Source: Barnesiella propionica (GTDB lineage Bacteria; Bacteroidota; Bacteroidia; Bacteroidales; Barnesiellaceae). Taken from it: DNA of 64,000 bases. Each line of letters starts with the position of its first letter. Position 1 is the first letter of the stretch. The DNA lies in contig NZ_JAOQJK010000010.1 in assembly GCF_025567045.1 (NCBI RefSeq), positions 62,001 through 126,000 on the forward strand, read 5' to 3'. Position numbers and translations under genes: made by a program. This document shows positions 8,580 through 18,533 of the stretch, in pieces. The notes under the pieces were generated by a model. The model saw only the letters and a program-made list of their open reading frames with translations, was not told the DNA's origin and ran no database searches.

Positions 8580-9469
8580 TGAACAAACCTGTATTCCCGT
8601 CCGGATATGAAAGACGTAAAACCAGATCGCAAAAATGGGCTTTCGGGATATTTTCTTTATTAAGTTATAGCATCGTAATTCTTTTGTTCGGTATATTAGG
8701 ATTTATTATTTACAAAGGCGCTGGAGTCATAAACTGGAAATTCATCTCCGGTTATCCGGCTGACGGGATGACATCCGGAGGTATATGGCCTGCTATCGTA
8801 GGAACATTCTATCTGATGATAGGTAGCGCGATATTTGCTTTTCCCACAGGTATTATGAGCGGGATATACATGAACGAATATGCCCCAAAAAGAAAATTAA
8901 TACGGTTCATACGGGTTATGACCAATAATCTAAGCGGCATACCTTCAATCGTCTTCGGACTTTTCGGAATGGCTCTCTTTGTCAAGTATCTGGATTTCGG
9001 AGACAGTATTTTAGCCGGCTCTCTCACCTTAGGTTTATTATGTGTTCCTCTCATTATACGTACTACAGAAGAAGCTTTAAAAGCTATACCGGACAGTTTC
9101 AGAGAAAACAGCCGAGCCTTGGGAGCTACCAAATTACAAACTATCTGGCATGTAATCATTCCGATGGCAATGCCAAACATCATCACGGGTCTCATTCTGG
9201 CTCTGGGGCGCGTCTCGGGAGAAACAGCACCTATATTATTCACCTGTGCCGCCTATTTTTTACCGAATCTTCCCTCAGGTTTACTAGACCAGTGTATGGC
9301 ATTACCCTATCACCTATACGTTATATCTACCAGCGGAACCAACATGGAAGCCCAGCTACCCATCGCTTACGGAACCGCCCTGGTACTCATTGTTATCATT
9401 TTACTTGTCAATATTTTGGCTAATACTCTAAGAAAATTTTTCTCTAAAAAAGTAAGAACAAATAAATAG
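8579..9469 (+). CDS. pstA: Phosphate ABC transporter permease PstA
   Basis: PstA is the second membrane subunit of the phosphate importer. The protein is 296 residues, with about six membrane helices and the ABC-coupling motif [20 protein letters not shown] near residue 177, parallel to that of PstC. The GxxxGETAPI signature ([13 protein letters not shown]) typical of PstA follows. Translation is coupled to pstC through ATAATG, and pstB starts 7 nt downstream. Confidence 0.95.
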   Translation: MNKPVFPSGYERRKTRSQKWAFGIFSLLSYSIVILLFGILGFIIYKGAGVINWKFISGYPADGMTSGGIWPAIVGTFYLMIGSAIFAFPTGIMSGIYMNEYAPKRKLIRFIRVMTNNLSGIPSIVFGLFGMALFVKYLDFGDSILAGSLTLGLLCVPLIIRTTEEALKAIPDSFRENSRALGATKLQTIWHVIIPMAMPNIITGLILALGRVSGETAPILFTCAAYFLPNLPSGLLDQCMALPYHLYVISTSGTNMEAQLPIAYGTALVLIVIILLVNILANTLRKFFSKKVRTNK

Positions 9470-9476
9470 CACCTAT

Positions 9477-10229
9477 ATGATAAAAATCGAAGCAAAGGAT
9501 GTCAATTTCTATTATGGCAACTTCCATGCGCTAAAAAATATAAACATGGAAATAGAGGAAAAATCGGTCGTTGCCTTTATCGGACCTTCCGGTTGCGGAA
9601 AATCGACCTTTCTGAGACTATTCAATCGAATGAACGATCTTATTCCGGATACCCGGCTGGAAGGAAAAGTACTGATAGACGGAAACGATATTTATGCTAA
9701 AGGCGTACAAGTCGATGAACTTCGTAAAAATGTAGGAATGGTATTCCAGCGCCCCAACCCTTTCCCAAAAAGTATCTTTGAAAATGTAGCTTATGGGCTA
9801 AGAGTGAATGGCATAAAAGACGAATTATTCATCCGCCAGCGTGTTGAAGAAACACTTAAAGGTGCTGCCCTATGGGATGAAGTAAAAGATAAACTGAAAG
9901 AATCGGCATACGCTCTTTCCGGAGGACAGCAGCAAAGACTATGTATAGCCCGCGCCATGGCGGTTTCTCCGTCGGTACTACTTATGGACGAACCTGCTTC
10001 GGCACTGGATCCTATATCGACTGCCAAGGTAGAAGAACTTATTTATGAACTGAAAAAAGACTATACGATTATCATTGTCACCCACAATATGCAACAGGCC
10101 ACCCGGATAAGCAACAAAACCGCTTATTTTTATATGGGTGAAATGATAGAATATGACGATACACGTAAAATTTTCACCAATCCGTCGAAAACATCGACCC
10201 AGAATTATATTACAGGACGCTTCGGATAA
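9477..10229 (+). CDS. pstB: Phosphate ABC transporter ATPase PstB
   Basis: This cytosolic ATPase of 250 residues powers the PstCA channel. It shows Walker A (GPSGCGKST), the Q-loop [11 protein letters not shown] characteristic of PstB, the ABC signature LSGGQQQR, Walker B with catalytic Glu ([13 protein letters not shown]) and the H-loop VTHNMQQA. It sits in the pstC-pstA-pstB-phoU operon. Confidence 0.97.
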   Translation: MIKIEAKDVNFYYGNFHALKNINMEIEEKSVVAFIGPSGCGKSTFLRLFNRMNDLIPDTRLEGKVLIDGNDIYAKGVQVDELRKNVGMVFQRPNPFPKSIFENVAYGLRVNGIKDELFIRQRVEETLKGAALWDEVKDKLKESAYALSGGQQQRLCIARAMAVSPSVLLMDEPASALDPISTAKVEELIYELKKDYTIIIVTHNMQQATRISNKTAYFYMGEMIEYDDTRKIFTNPSKTSTQNYITGRFG

Positions 10230-10259
10230 TCATCAAATGAATTAAAAAAACATAGATAT

Positions 10260-10952
10260 ATGGTAAAATTTATAGAATCTCATTTATCTCTGCTCAAAAA
10301 AGAAGTTGACGATATGTGGGCTCTTGTCTATAACCAGATGGAAAAAGCTATAAACGCAGTCAATACTGTAGATACCGATTTGGCTCAACAGGTTATAGTC
10401 AGAGAAAAACGTGTAAATACCTACGAACTGAAAATAGACAGTACGATCGAAAATATTATTGCACTTTATAGTCCCGTAGCGGTCGACCTTCGTTTTGTCC
10501 TGGCCATGCTCAAAATAAACTCAGATCTCGAAAGATTAGGAGATTTTGCCGAAGGCATTGCCTGGTTTGTCATACATAACAAAGAATATATTATATCACG
10601 GGAATTACTGGAATCCCTGCAATATGATAAAATGGGGAATCAGGTTCTCACCATGCTGAAACTGACCCGGGAGGCCCTCGATGAGGAGAATATTTCAATA
10701 GCGTCCTCAATTTTTTCTAAAGATAACTTGCTGGATGAGATAAACCGGAAAATAACCGGAACCATGTCCGCACATTTACTCAATCATCCAGAGGACACCC
10801 GAATATGCCTCGATCTGGTAAGTGTATTCAGGAAATTGGAACGTTCGGGCGATCATATAACCAATATGGCCGAATCCATTATTTTCTACATTGATGCCAA
10901 AGTATTGAAACATAGCGACAAACAATACGGAGAAGAACCCGGAAAGAAATAA
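10260..10952 (+). CDS. phoU: Phosphate-signalling accessory protein PhoU
   Basis: PhoU dampens phosphate uptake and links the Pst importer to phosphate signalling. The 230-residue, all-helical protein contains two PhoU repeats, seen in ALYSPVAVDLRFVLAMLKI with DLERLGDFAEGIA, and again near the C-terminus as LVSVFRKLERSGDHITNMAE. The E-R-x-G-D motifs bind metal clusters in the family. It ends the pst operon. No PhoR/PhoB pair is visible in this window. Confidence 0.93.
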   Translation: MVKFIESHLSLLKKEVDDMWALVYNQMEKAINAVNTVDTDLAQQVIVREKRVNTYELKIDSTIENIIALYSPVAVDLRFVLAMLKINSDLERLGDFAEGIAWFVIHNKEYIISRELLESLQYDKMGNQVLTMLKLTREALDEENISIASSIFSKDNLLDEINRKITGTMSAHLLNHPEDTRICLDLVSVFRKLERSGDHITNMAESIIFYIDAKVLKHSDKQYGEEPGKK

Positions 10953-11090
10953 AGAATCAAAATATGTTTTTCGTTTGCGTATGAAAAGAAAAAGACATTA
11001 ACGTTCCGAAAAGATTTTTTTATTGATTCTTCTTTTTTTAAACCGTTTTGAATTGTAACTTTACAACTCGAAAACAAAAAATCCGGAATC

Positions 11091-14000
11091 ATGCAACCTT
11101 TTGTACATCTACATGTCCACTCACAATATTCATTGCTTGACGGACAGGCTTCCATATCGGCTTTAGTAAACAAAGCCATAAAAAACGGAATGAGGGGCAT
11201 TGCACTCACAGACCATGGAAACATGTTCGGCATAAAAGAACTGTTCGATATATGTAACAAAAAGAACGGGGACTACAATAAGGCCATCAAATCTTTAAAA
11301 AAACGGATTAAAGACATTAAAGAAGGGAATGAAGAAGCAGAAGACAAGGAAGCCGTTATAGCCGACATCGAAAAGGAAATAGCCGATACAGAGAAGAAAC
11401 TTTTCAAACCTATTCTGGGTTGCGAAATGTACGTAGCCCGAAACGGCTTACTTAAAAAAAACGGCCGAGAAGACCAAAGCGGATATCACTTGGTCGTTCT
11501 GGCAAAAAACAATACCGGTTATCATAATCTCATCAAGCTTGTTTCCAAAGCCTGGACCGAAGGTTATTATATGCGTCCCCGTACCGACCGGGCGGAACTG
11601 GAAAAATACCACGAAGGACTTATCGTATGTTCTGCCTGTCTGGGTGGTGAAATACCCAAAAAAATCACCAATGGAGATATAGCCGGAGCAGAAGAAGCTG
11701 TTCTCTGGTTCAAAAATCTGTTTGGAGAAGATTATTATCTGGAGTTGCAACGTCATAAAGCGACTGTTCCCCGCGCCAATCACGAAGCATATCCTTTACA
11801 AGAAAACGTAAATAAATATCTGATAGAATTTTCCCGGAAACATAATATAAAACTAGTTTGTACCAATGACGTACATTTCGTAGATGAAGAAAACGCCGAA
11901 GCCCACGATCACCTTATTTGTCTGAGTACAGGCAAAGACCTGGATGATCCGAAACGTATGCTCTATACCAAGCAGGAATGGATGAAAACTCAAGAAGAGA
12001 TGAATGAGCTTTTTTCCGATATACCAGAAGCGCTCTCAAACACGGTAGAGGTCTTAGACAAAGTTGAAGTTTATAATATAGAGCACGACCCGATACTTCC
12101 TAATTTTCCTCTTCCGGAAGGTTTTTCCGATGACAACGACTATCTCCGTTACCTAACGATGGAAGGAGCAAAGAAACGCTGGGGAACACTTACCGAAGAA
12201 CAACAAGAACGTGTGGACTTCGAATTGAATACAATCAAATCCATGGGATTCCCGGGATATTTCCTCATCGTGCAGGATTTCATTGCTGCAGCCCGAAATA
12301 TGGGTGTTTCGGTCGGGCCTGGCCGTGGATCGGCTGCCGGATCGGCCGTAGCATATTGTCTCGGAATTACTCAAATTGATCCTATACAATACGATTTACT
12401 GTTTGAGCGTTTCCTGAACCCCGACCGTATCTCACTTCCCGATATAGATATAGACTTCGATGACGACGGCAGAGGCGAAGTCCTTCAATGGGTCACCGAC
12501 AAATACGGATATGAAAAAGTAGCCCATATCATCACATACGGAACCATGGCCACCAAACTTTCGGTAAAGGACGTAGCACGCGTACAGAAACTGCCTTTAA
12601 GTGAATCGAACCGGCTGGCAAAACTTATACCTGATAAAATACCCGACACTAAAAAAATAACATTACAGGCTGCCATAGATTATGTTCCTGAGTTGAAACA
12701 GGCTGAAGAATCCAGTAACCCGCAATTAAGCAATACGCTTAAATATGCCAAAATGCTGGAAGGAAATGTTCGCAATACGGGAGTCCACGCCTGTGGCGTC
12801 ATCATAGGCCGTGATGATATTACCGACTGGGTACCGGTCAGTACCGCCGACGATAAAGTGACGGGAGAAAAAATGCTGGTTACTCAATATGAAGGAAGCG
12901 TAATTGAGTCGACGGGGCTTATCAAGATGGACTTCCTGGGTTTGAAAACCCTGTCTATCATTAAAGATGCGGTCGAAAACATCAGTATATCCAAGCATAT
13001 TGATGTAGATATTGATAATATATCCATTGACGACCCTAAAACATACGAACTTTACTGTGCCGGTAAAACAACCGGTACGTTCCAGTTCGAATCGGCAGGT
13101 ATGCAAAAATACCTGAGAGAGTTACATCCTTCAACCTTTGAAGACCTTATAGCCATGAACGCCCTGTATCGCCCGGGCCCAATGGATTATATACCGCAGT
13201 TCATTGCCCGTAAACACGGACGGGAACCTATCGAATACGATATCCCCATTATGGAAAAGTATCTGAAAGATACATACGGTATTACGGTCTATCAGGAACA
13301 GGTCATGCTCCTCTCCCGTTTATTGGCAAACTTTACCCGCGGCCAGAGCGACGGATTACGCAAAGCAATGGGTAAGAAGCTAAGAGACAAACTGGATGCA
13401 CTCAAACCGCTTTTCATTAATGGCGGAGTAAGCAACGGTCATGACCCGAAAGTACTGGAAAAGATATGGGGAGACTGGGAAAAATTCGCTTCATACGCAT
13501 TCAACAAAAGTCATGCAACCTGTTACTCCTGGGTAGCTTTTCAAACAGCTTATCTGAAAGCTAATTTCCCGGCAGAATATATGGCGGCAGTATTAAGCCG
13601 GAACCTGAATGACCTGACAGAAGTAACAAAATATATGGATGAATGTAAATCCATGAAGATCCAGGTACTTGGGCCTGACGTCAACGAGAGTTTATCAAAA
13701 TTTTCCGTAAACAATCATGGAGACATACGATTCGGATTAGCCGCCATCAAAGGTGTCGGAGAAGCTGCTGTACAGGCGATTATTCAGGAACGTGAAGCTA
13801 ACGGTCCCTATAAATCTGTTTTCGATTTCGTAGAAAGGGTAAATCTTTCCGCTTGTAATAAAAAGAACATAGAATCTCTGGCAATAGCCGGAGCCTTCGA
13901 TGCATTCTCCGAAACTAAACGAGAAGTGTTCGATGCGAGCTGTATGAACACCAAAGGAGAACCCTTCCTTGATTCTTTAGTAAGGTACGGTCAGAAAGTA

Positions 14001-14744
14001 CAAGCTGACAAAATGATGCAGACCAATTCTCTTTTCGGTGATATAGCTCCCATTTCCACAGCCACCCCGGAAGTTCCTTATGCCGAATCCTGGCCCGATC
14101 TAATACGCCTGGATAAAGAACGAGAGCTGGTAGGCATGTATCTTTCCGCTCATCCACTGGATACTTATGCATTGGAACTCGAATACGGATGCAACACTCG
14201 CATGATTGAATTAAAAGATCGTGAAGCCCTCGAAAATAAAGATATCACATTCGGAGGTATTGTCATCGATTACCGGACAGCCCTTACCAAAAAGGGTACA
14301 TCTTGTGGATTCCTGAAAATAGAAGATTACTCCGGAGCCGAAGAATTGGCATTATTCGGACAAGATTACATCGATTATGGGAAATATGGTATTAACGGCA
14401 TGTTCATACTTGTACATGCCCGTTGCCAACGTTCCAGATATAACCCAGACAGAGTTGATCTGAAAATAACTTCTATCGAGCTTCTACAGGATGTAAAGGA
14501 TAAACTACTTCATTCTCTTACCATTAATATGTCGATAGATGCAGTAAATAGGGGAATAATCAAATCTTTATCTGATTTTCTCCCGGCCGCTCATCAGCAT
14601 AAATCGGACTTATACTTCCAGATATACGATCCCGAACATAAAAAATCGGTAAAATTACGTTCTTCGCGAAGACCGCGTATTACAAAGGAATTAATTGATT
14701 TTTTAAAGGAAAATGAGGATATTTCATTCAAAATAAACAATTAG
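11091..14744 (+). CDS. dnaE: DNA polymerase III subunit alpha
   Basis: DnaE is the replicative polymerase. The 1217-residue protein starts with a PHP domain (HLHVHSQYSLLDG, ALTDHGNMFG). It continues with the polymerase core, with GPGRGSAAGSAVAYCLGIT and LPDIDIDFDDDGRGEV (catalytic aspartates, about 435-450), then FNKSHATCYSWVAFQTAYLK. Next come a helix-hairpin-helix region (FGLAAIKGVGEAAV), an OB fold (ITFGGIVIDYRT) and a C-terminal tail. A Lys/Glu-rich stretch of about 40 residues (about 62-104) interrupts the PHP domain. It is followed by thioredoxin, 83 nt downstream. Confidence 0.97.
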   Translation: MQPFVHLHVHSQYSLLDGQASISALVNKAIKNGMRGIALTDHGNMFGIKELFDICNKKNGDYNKAIKSLKKRIKDIKEGNEEAEDKEAVIADIEKEIADTEKKLFKPILGCEMYVARNGLLKKNGREDQSGYHLVVLAKNNTGYHNLIKLVSKAWTEGYYMRPRTDRAELEKYHEGLIVCSACLGGEIPKKITNGDIAGAEEAVLWFKNLFGEDYYLELQRHKATVPRANHEAYPLQENVNKYLIEFSRKHNIKLVCTNDVHFVDEENAEAHDHLICLSTGKDLDDPKRMLYTKQEWMKTQEEMNELFSDIPEALSNTVEVLDKVEVYNIEHDPILPNFPLPEGFSDDNDYLRYLTMEGAKKRWGTLTEEQQERVDFELNTIKSMGFPGYFLIVQDFIAAARNMGVSVGPGRGSAAGSAVAYCLGITQIDPIQYDLLFERFLNPDRISLPDIDIDFDDDGRGEVLQWVTDKYGYEKVAHIITYGTMATKLSVKDVARVQKLPLSESNRLAKLIPDKIPDTKKITLQAAIDYVPELKQAEESSNPQLSNTLKYAKMLEGNVRNTGVHACGVIIGRDDITDWVPVSTADDKVTGEKMLVTQYEGSVIESTGLIKMDFLGLKTLSIIKDAVENISISKHIDVDIDNISIDDPKTYELYCAGKTTGTFQFESAGMQKYLRELHPSTFEDLIAMNALYRPGPMDYIPQFIARKHGREPIEYDIPIMEKYLKDTYGITVYQEQVMLLSRLLANFTRGQSDGLRKAMGKKLRDKLDALKPLFINGGVSNGHDPKVLEKIWGDWEKFASYAFNKSHATCYSWVAFQTAYLKANFPAEYMAAVLSRNLNDLTEVTKYMDECKSMKIQVLGPDVNESLSKFSVNNHGDIRFGLAAIKGVGEAAVQAIIQEREANGPYKSVFDFVERVNLSACNKKNIESLAIAGAFDAFSETKREVFDASCMNTKGEPFLDSLVRYGQKVQADKMMQTNSLFGDIAPISTATPEVPYAESWPDLIRLDKERELVGMYLSAHPLDTYALELEYGCNTRMIELKDREALENKDITFGGIVIDYRTALTKKGTSCGFLKIEDYSGAEELALFGQDYIDYGKYGINGMFILVHARCQRSRYNPDRVDLKITSIELLQDVKDKLLHSLTINMSIDAVNRGIIKSLSDFLPAAHQHKSDLYFQIYDPEHKKSVKLRSSRRPRITKELIDFLKENEDISFKINN

Positions 14745-14827
14745 GTATTGTAGAACTTACTTTGTTTATCTAAATTTGTTACGCCATAAGGCAGTAAACG
14801 TAAACCTAAAACTAAATAAATTGAGAA

Positions 14828-15142
14828 ATGGCTTTAACAATTACAGATGCTAACGCAAAAGAACTGATAGAATCGGGCAAACCAGTTGTCATTGATTTTT
14901 GGGCAGAATGGTGCGGTCCCTGCCGACAGATAGCACCTTCGGTCGAAGAACTTGCCGTCCAATATGAAGGACAAGTCATCATAGGTAAGTATAATGTAGA
15001 TGATGATTCTGAATTAAGCTCCGAATTCGGTATCCGTAATATTCCTACCCTGCTTTTTTTTAAAGACGGGAAATTAGTAGATAAACACGTGGGATCCACC
15101 TCTAAATCTGATTTAGAAACCAAAATCAAAGCATTATTGTAA
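14828..15142 (+). CDS. trxA: Thioredoxin
   Basis: This 104-residue cytosolic disulfide reductase has the canonical active site WAEWCGPCRQ (about residues 25-34) and the cis-proline segment RNIPTLLFFKDGK. No signal peptide is present. It lies downstream of dnaE and ends at a strong hairpin; an AT-rich gap allows its own promoter. Confidence 0.95.
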   Translation: MALTITDANAKELIESGKPVVIDFWAEWCGPCRQIAPSVEELAVQYEGQVIIGKYNVDDDSELSSEFGIRNIPTLLFFKDGKLVDKHVGSTSKSDLETKIKALL

Positions 15143-15154
15143 TTTTTATATAAT

Positions 15155-15194
15155 AAAAAGAAAGGACGGATAGTATTATCCGTCCTTTCTTTTT
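15155..15194. terminator. Bidirectional terminator between trxA and gdhA
   Basis: Perfect 18-bp arms (15155-15172 and 15177-15194, core GAAAGGACGGATA) surround a 4-nt loop, with A/T tails on both sides. It lies between convergent genes. Confidence 0.92.
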
Positions 15195-15222
15195 AACAAT
15201 CTTTTTATTAATAACCTATTGT

Positions 15223-16557
15223 TTACAAAATACCCTGCGCCATCATAGCTTTTGCAACTTTCATGAATCCTGCGGTATTAGCTCCTTTCACATAGTTGGT
15301 ATAACCATCTTCTTGTTTTCCGTAACGAATACATTGTTCATGAATATCATGCATGATTTGTTTCAGTTTATTATCCACTTCTTCAGCAGTCCAGCTTATC
15401 TTCATGGAATTCTGGGTCATTTCAAGACCACTCACCGAAACACCGCCCGCATTAGCAGCCTTTCCAGGCGCATACAATATCTTTGCATTCAAAAACTGGT
15501 CTATAGCCTCCGGAGTCGAGGGCATATTTGCTCCCTCCGATACAGCAAAGCACCCGTTTGCCAGCAAAGTACGCGCATCATCACCATCAAGCTCATTCTG
15601 GGTGGCACTAGGCATTGCTATATCGCATTTCTCACCCCAGGGACGGCCACCTTCCACGTATTTGCAGCCATATTCTTCGGCATATTCCCGAATACGGCCA
15701 CGGTACAGATTCTTGAGTTCGAATATGTATTTCAATTTATCAGCGTTTATTCCCTCCGGATCATAGATATATCCGTCACTATCGCTCATAGTAACCACTT
15801 TCGCCCCCAGACTTATTAATTTTTCTACCGTATATTGGGCTACATTACCAGAACCTGAAACAGTTACGACTTTCCCCTTTATATCTATACCTTTAGTTTT
15901 CAACATTTCAAGCAGGAAATAGACATTTCCATAGCCGGTAGCTTCCGGACGTATTAAAGATCCTCCAAACTCCAGACCTTTACCTGTAAATGTTCCTGTA
16001 TTTTCCCGGGCCAGTTTTTTATACATTCCGTACATATAACTCACTTCTCTTCCGCCGACACCTATATCTCCGGCAGGCACATCGGTTTCGGGACCTATAT
16101 GTCGCCATAACTCTGTTACAAAAGCCTGGCAGAAACGCATGATTTCCATATCCGATTTTCCTTTAGGACTAAAATCGGAACCACCTTTACCACCACCCAT
16201 AGGCAAAGTCGTAAGTGCATTTTTGAACGTCTGTTCAAAAGCCAGAAACTTAAGGATGGAAAGATTCACAGAAGAATGGAAACGAATTCCTCCTTTATAC
16301 GGGCCGATAGCATTATTATGCTGCACTCTGTATCCCATATTCGTCTGTACACGTCCTTTATCATCAACCCATGTAACCCTGAACGTGAAGATACGATCAG
16401 GTATACATAACCGTTCTATCAGATTGTAACGCTCAAATTCAGGATGTTCATTATAAACATCTTCGATTGTTGCCAACACCTCTTCTACAGCCTGGTGATA
16501 TTCCGGCTCATTGGGAAAACGTCTTTGTAAGTCGTTTAATACTTCTTGTACCTTCAT
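15223..16557 (-). CDS. gdhA: Glutamate dehydrogenase
   Basis: GdhA interconverts glutamate and 2-oxoglutarate plus ammonia. The 444-residue length is that of hexameric bacterial GDH. Motifs include MGYRVQHNNAIGPYKGGIRF, LPMGGGKGGSDFSPKG with the catalytic lysine region, DVPAGDIGVGGREVSYM, and a Rossmann segment VTVSGSGNVAQYTVEKL. An acidic residue follows at MSDSDG, so cofactor preference (NADP versus NAD) is not certain from sequence alone. It is a single gene with its own promoter. Confidence 0.95.
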   Translation of the reverse strand: MKVQEVLNDLQRRFPNEPEYHQAVEEVLATIEDVYNEHPEFERYNLIERLCIPDRIFTFRVTWVDDKGRVQTNMGYRVQHNNAIGPYKGGIRFHSSVNLSILKFLAFEQTFKNALTTLPMGGGKGGSDFSPKGKSDMEIMRFCQAFVTELWRHIGPETDVPAGDIGVGGREVSYMYGMYKKLARENTGTFTGKGLEFGGSLIRPEATGYGNVYFLLEMLKTKGIDIKGKVVTVSGSGNVAQYTVEKLISLGAKVVTMSDSDGYIYDPEGINADKLKYIFELKNLYRGRIREYAEEYGCKYVEGGRPWGEKCDIAMPSATQNELDGDDARTLLANGCFAVSEGANMPSTPEAIDQFLNAKILYAPGKAANAGGVSVSGLEMTQNSMKISWTAEEVDNKLKQIMHDIHEQCIRYGKQEDGYTNYVKGANTAGFMKVAKAMMAQGIL

Positions 16558-16631
16558 CGCTTAATAATTAATTTTCAGTTCAATTCTCTTGAGTAGAATA
16601 AAGGAGAGCTCCTCATATTTCGTTTCGAATG

Positions 16632-16662
16632 CAAAGATGAAAAATAAATTTATAAATTGCAA
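16632..16662 (-). promoter_or_regulatory. Probable gdhA promoter
   Basis: On the minus strand, CATCTTTG (16632-16639) matches TAnnTTTG with one mismatch. TTGC (16659-16662) lies 19 bp upstream as a weak -33 element. The gdhA start is about 75 nt downstream. Confidence 0.4.
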
Positions 16663-16989
16663 CCTTTTTACCTAAAATTCTTTCAAAAAAATATAATATC
16701 TGAATTTTTAAAGCAAATTGTACAATATAAATACCCAAAAAAGGATTTTTGTCAAAATAAAAAAATCCGTTGCTAAAATATTTTATGAAAAACTGATATT
16801 GTAAAACATAACTTTCAACGAGACATTTCATTCTTTCTGCGCCATTGGCTAAAAGATGACTATAAAATCTCTCGCTTCACCGGATAGGCAGGTCAACTTA
16901 CCTCTATCCCTTTAAATAAATATTATTTGTTTTAAAAGCGCACAAGGACTATATCGTAACTAAATAAAGAAAGAATCGTTTTATAAGAA
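16663..16989. other. Intergenic region with an isolated hairpin, no gene supported
   Basis: This stretch between the nucleotidyltransferase gene and gdhA is AT-rich apart from a more GC-rich island at about 16845-16912. The island holds a hairpin at 16882-16909 (GGATAG and AGGT pairing with ACCT and CTATCC, a 2-nt bulge, loop CAACTT). It lies well upstream of the predicted gdhA start of transcription. A 72-residue open frame at 16613-16831 reads as AT-driven noise. Confidence 0.5.
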
Positions 16990-18429
16990 TCAACGTAAAG
17001 GATGGACGGGTTTCAATCCTAACTTCTCTGCGGTCTCGAGCATGAATCGATATGCAGCATCCCGTTCATTAGGAATAATACCATCCAGTACGGCATCTTT
17101 TATTGCGCTTTTGATATCCCCTACAGTACGAGACGGGGAAAGCCCGAATATTTCCATAATTTCTTCTCCCGAAATCGGAGGTTGCATATTCCGAACCCGG
17201 TCTTTTTCTTCTATCTCCCTGAGTTTTGTACGTACTAACGCAAAATTCTCTAAAAATCGCTTTACTTTTTCTTGGTTTTTCGAAGTAATATCGGCCTCAC
17301 ACAACATCATCAAATCTTCTATATCATCGCCTGCATCGAACAACAGGCGGCGAACTGCAGAATCCGTAACCTCTTCTTCGGCCAAGACAATCGGACGCAT
17401 ATGCAATCCGACTATTTTTTGTACATATTTCATCTTTTCGTTCAAAGGAAGCTTCATGCGTCTGAATATACCAGGAATCATTTTCTCACCGACAAAATTA
17501 TGATTATGAAAAGTCCATCCCAATTTAGCATCATATCGTTTTGTCACTGGTTTTGCAATATCATGAAGCAAAGCAGCCCACCGGAGCCACAAGTCACGGG
17601 TGCGTAAAGACACATTGTCCAGTACCATAAGTGTATGGTAAAAATTATCTTTATGTCCACGGCCGGCAACCGTATCGACACCTTTCAATGCATCAAGCTC
17701 AGGAAAGATTAACGGAAGTAATTTACACTCGTCCAACAAAAGAAAACCGCGGGATGGTTCATCGGAAAGCATAATCTTATTCAACTCGTCAATGACACGT
17801 TCCTTTGATATGATAGAAATGCGCTCCCTGTTACGTTCGATAGCAGCAAAGGTTTTTTCTTCAATCTTGAAATTAAGTTGTGTGGCAAAGCGTATCGCAC
17901 GCATCATACGCAAAGGATCATCGCTAAAAGTAATATCAGGGTCAAGAGGAGTACGGATTATTCCATGTTCCATATCTTCCATTCCGTTAAAAGGATCGGC
18001 CAACTCTCCGAAATGCTCTTTATTCAAACATAATGCAAGAGCATTGATCGTAAAATCCCGTCTGTTCTGGTCATCTTCGAGCGTACCGTCTTCCACAATC
18101 GGTTTACGGGAATCCCTTTGATACGATTCCTTACGCGCTCCCACAAACTCCACCTCTAAGTCTTTAGCTTTTACCTGCGCCGTTCCGAAATTCTTAAATA
18201 CCGATAAATGAACGCCTTTACCCATTTTCCGGCTCACGGCTGTAGCCAGCTCGATACCGCTGCCTACCGTCACGATATCTATATCCTTTGATTCCCGGTA
18301 AAGAAATATATCCCTCACATATCCTCCTATTACATAACACGGTTGATTTTTTTCATCGGCAACTTTACCAATAATAGAAAATACGGGATGTTCTAAATGC
18401 TCGTCTATCAAATCTTTATCAGGTCTCAT
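16990..18429 (-). CDS. cca: CCA tRNA nucleotidyltransferase / poly(A) polymerase family protein with HD domain
   Basis: The 479-residue protein starts with the nucleotidyltransferase motif YVIGGYVRDIFL and the metal-binding ESKDIDIVTVG. RRDFTINALAL and a LDPDITFSDDPLRMMRAIRFA block follow, all hallmarks of class II CCA-adding enzymes. An HD-type phosphohydrolase domain appears in the second half (RWAALLHDIAKPVTKR, and HNHNFVGEKM). It probably completes tRNA 3' ends, which fits the tRNA-Arg here lacking an encoded CCA. Separate poly(A) polymerase activity cannot be excluded. Confidence 0.88.
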   Translation of the reverse strand: MRPDKDLIDEHLEHPVFSIIGKVADEKNQPCYVIGGYVRDIFLYRESKDIDIVTVGSGIELATAVSRKMGKGVHLSVFKNFGTAQVKAKDLEVEFVGARKESYQRDSRKPIVEDGTLEDDQNRRDFTINALALCLNKEHFGELADPFNGMEDMEHGIIRTPLDPDITFSDDPLRMMRAIRFATQLNFKIEEKTFAAIERNRERISIISKERVIDELNKIMLSDEPSRGFLLLDECKLLPLIFPELDALKGVDTVAGRGHKDNFYHTLMVLDNVSLRTRDLWLRWAALLHDIAKPVTKRYDAKLGWTFHNHNFVGEKMIPGIFRRMKLPLNEKMKYVQKIVGLHMRPIVLAEEEVTDSAVRRLLFDAGDDIEDLMMLCEADITSKNQEKVKRFLENFALVRTKLREIEEKDRVRNMQPPISGEEIMEIFGLSPSRTVGDIKSAIKDAVLDGIIPNERDAAYRFMLETAEKLGLKPVHPLR

Positions 18430-18533
18430 ATTTTTTTCATCTTTACGACTGCAAAAATACGCATTTTATCTTTATAGATAAATAATGCAGAAAAAGAAAG
18501 ATTCGATTTAAAAAATATGAAACAGAACAGGAA

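Noticed and set aside
16613..16831. 72-codon minus-strand frame
   Set aside because: Phe/Ile/Tyr-rich sequence driven by AT-rich DNA, overlapping the probable gdhA promoter.
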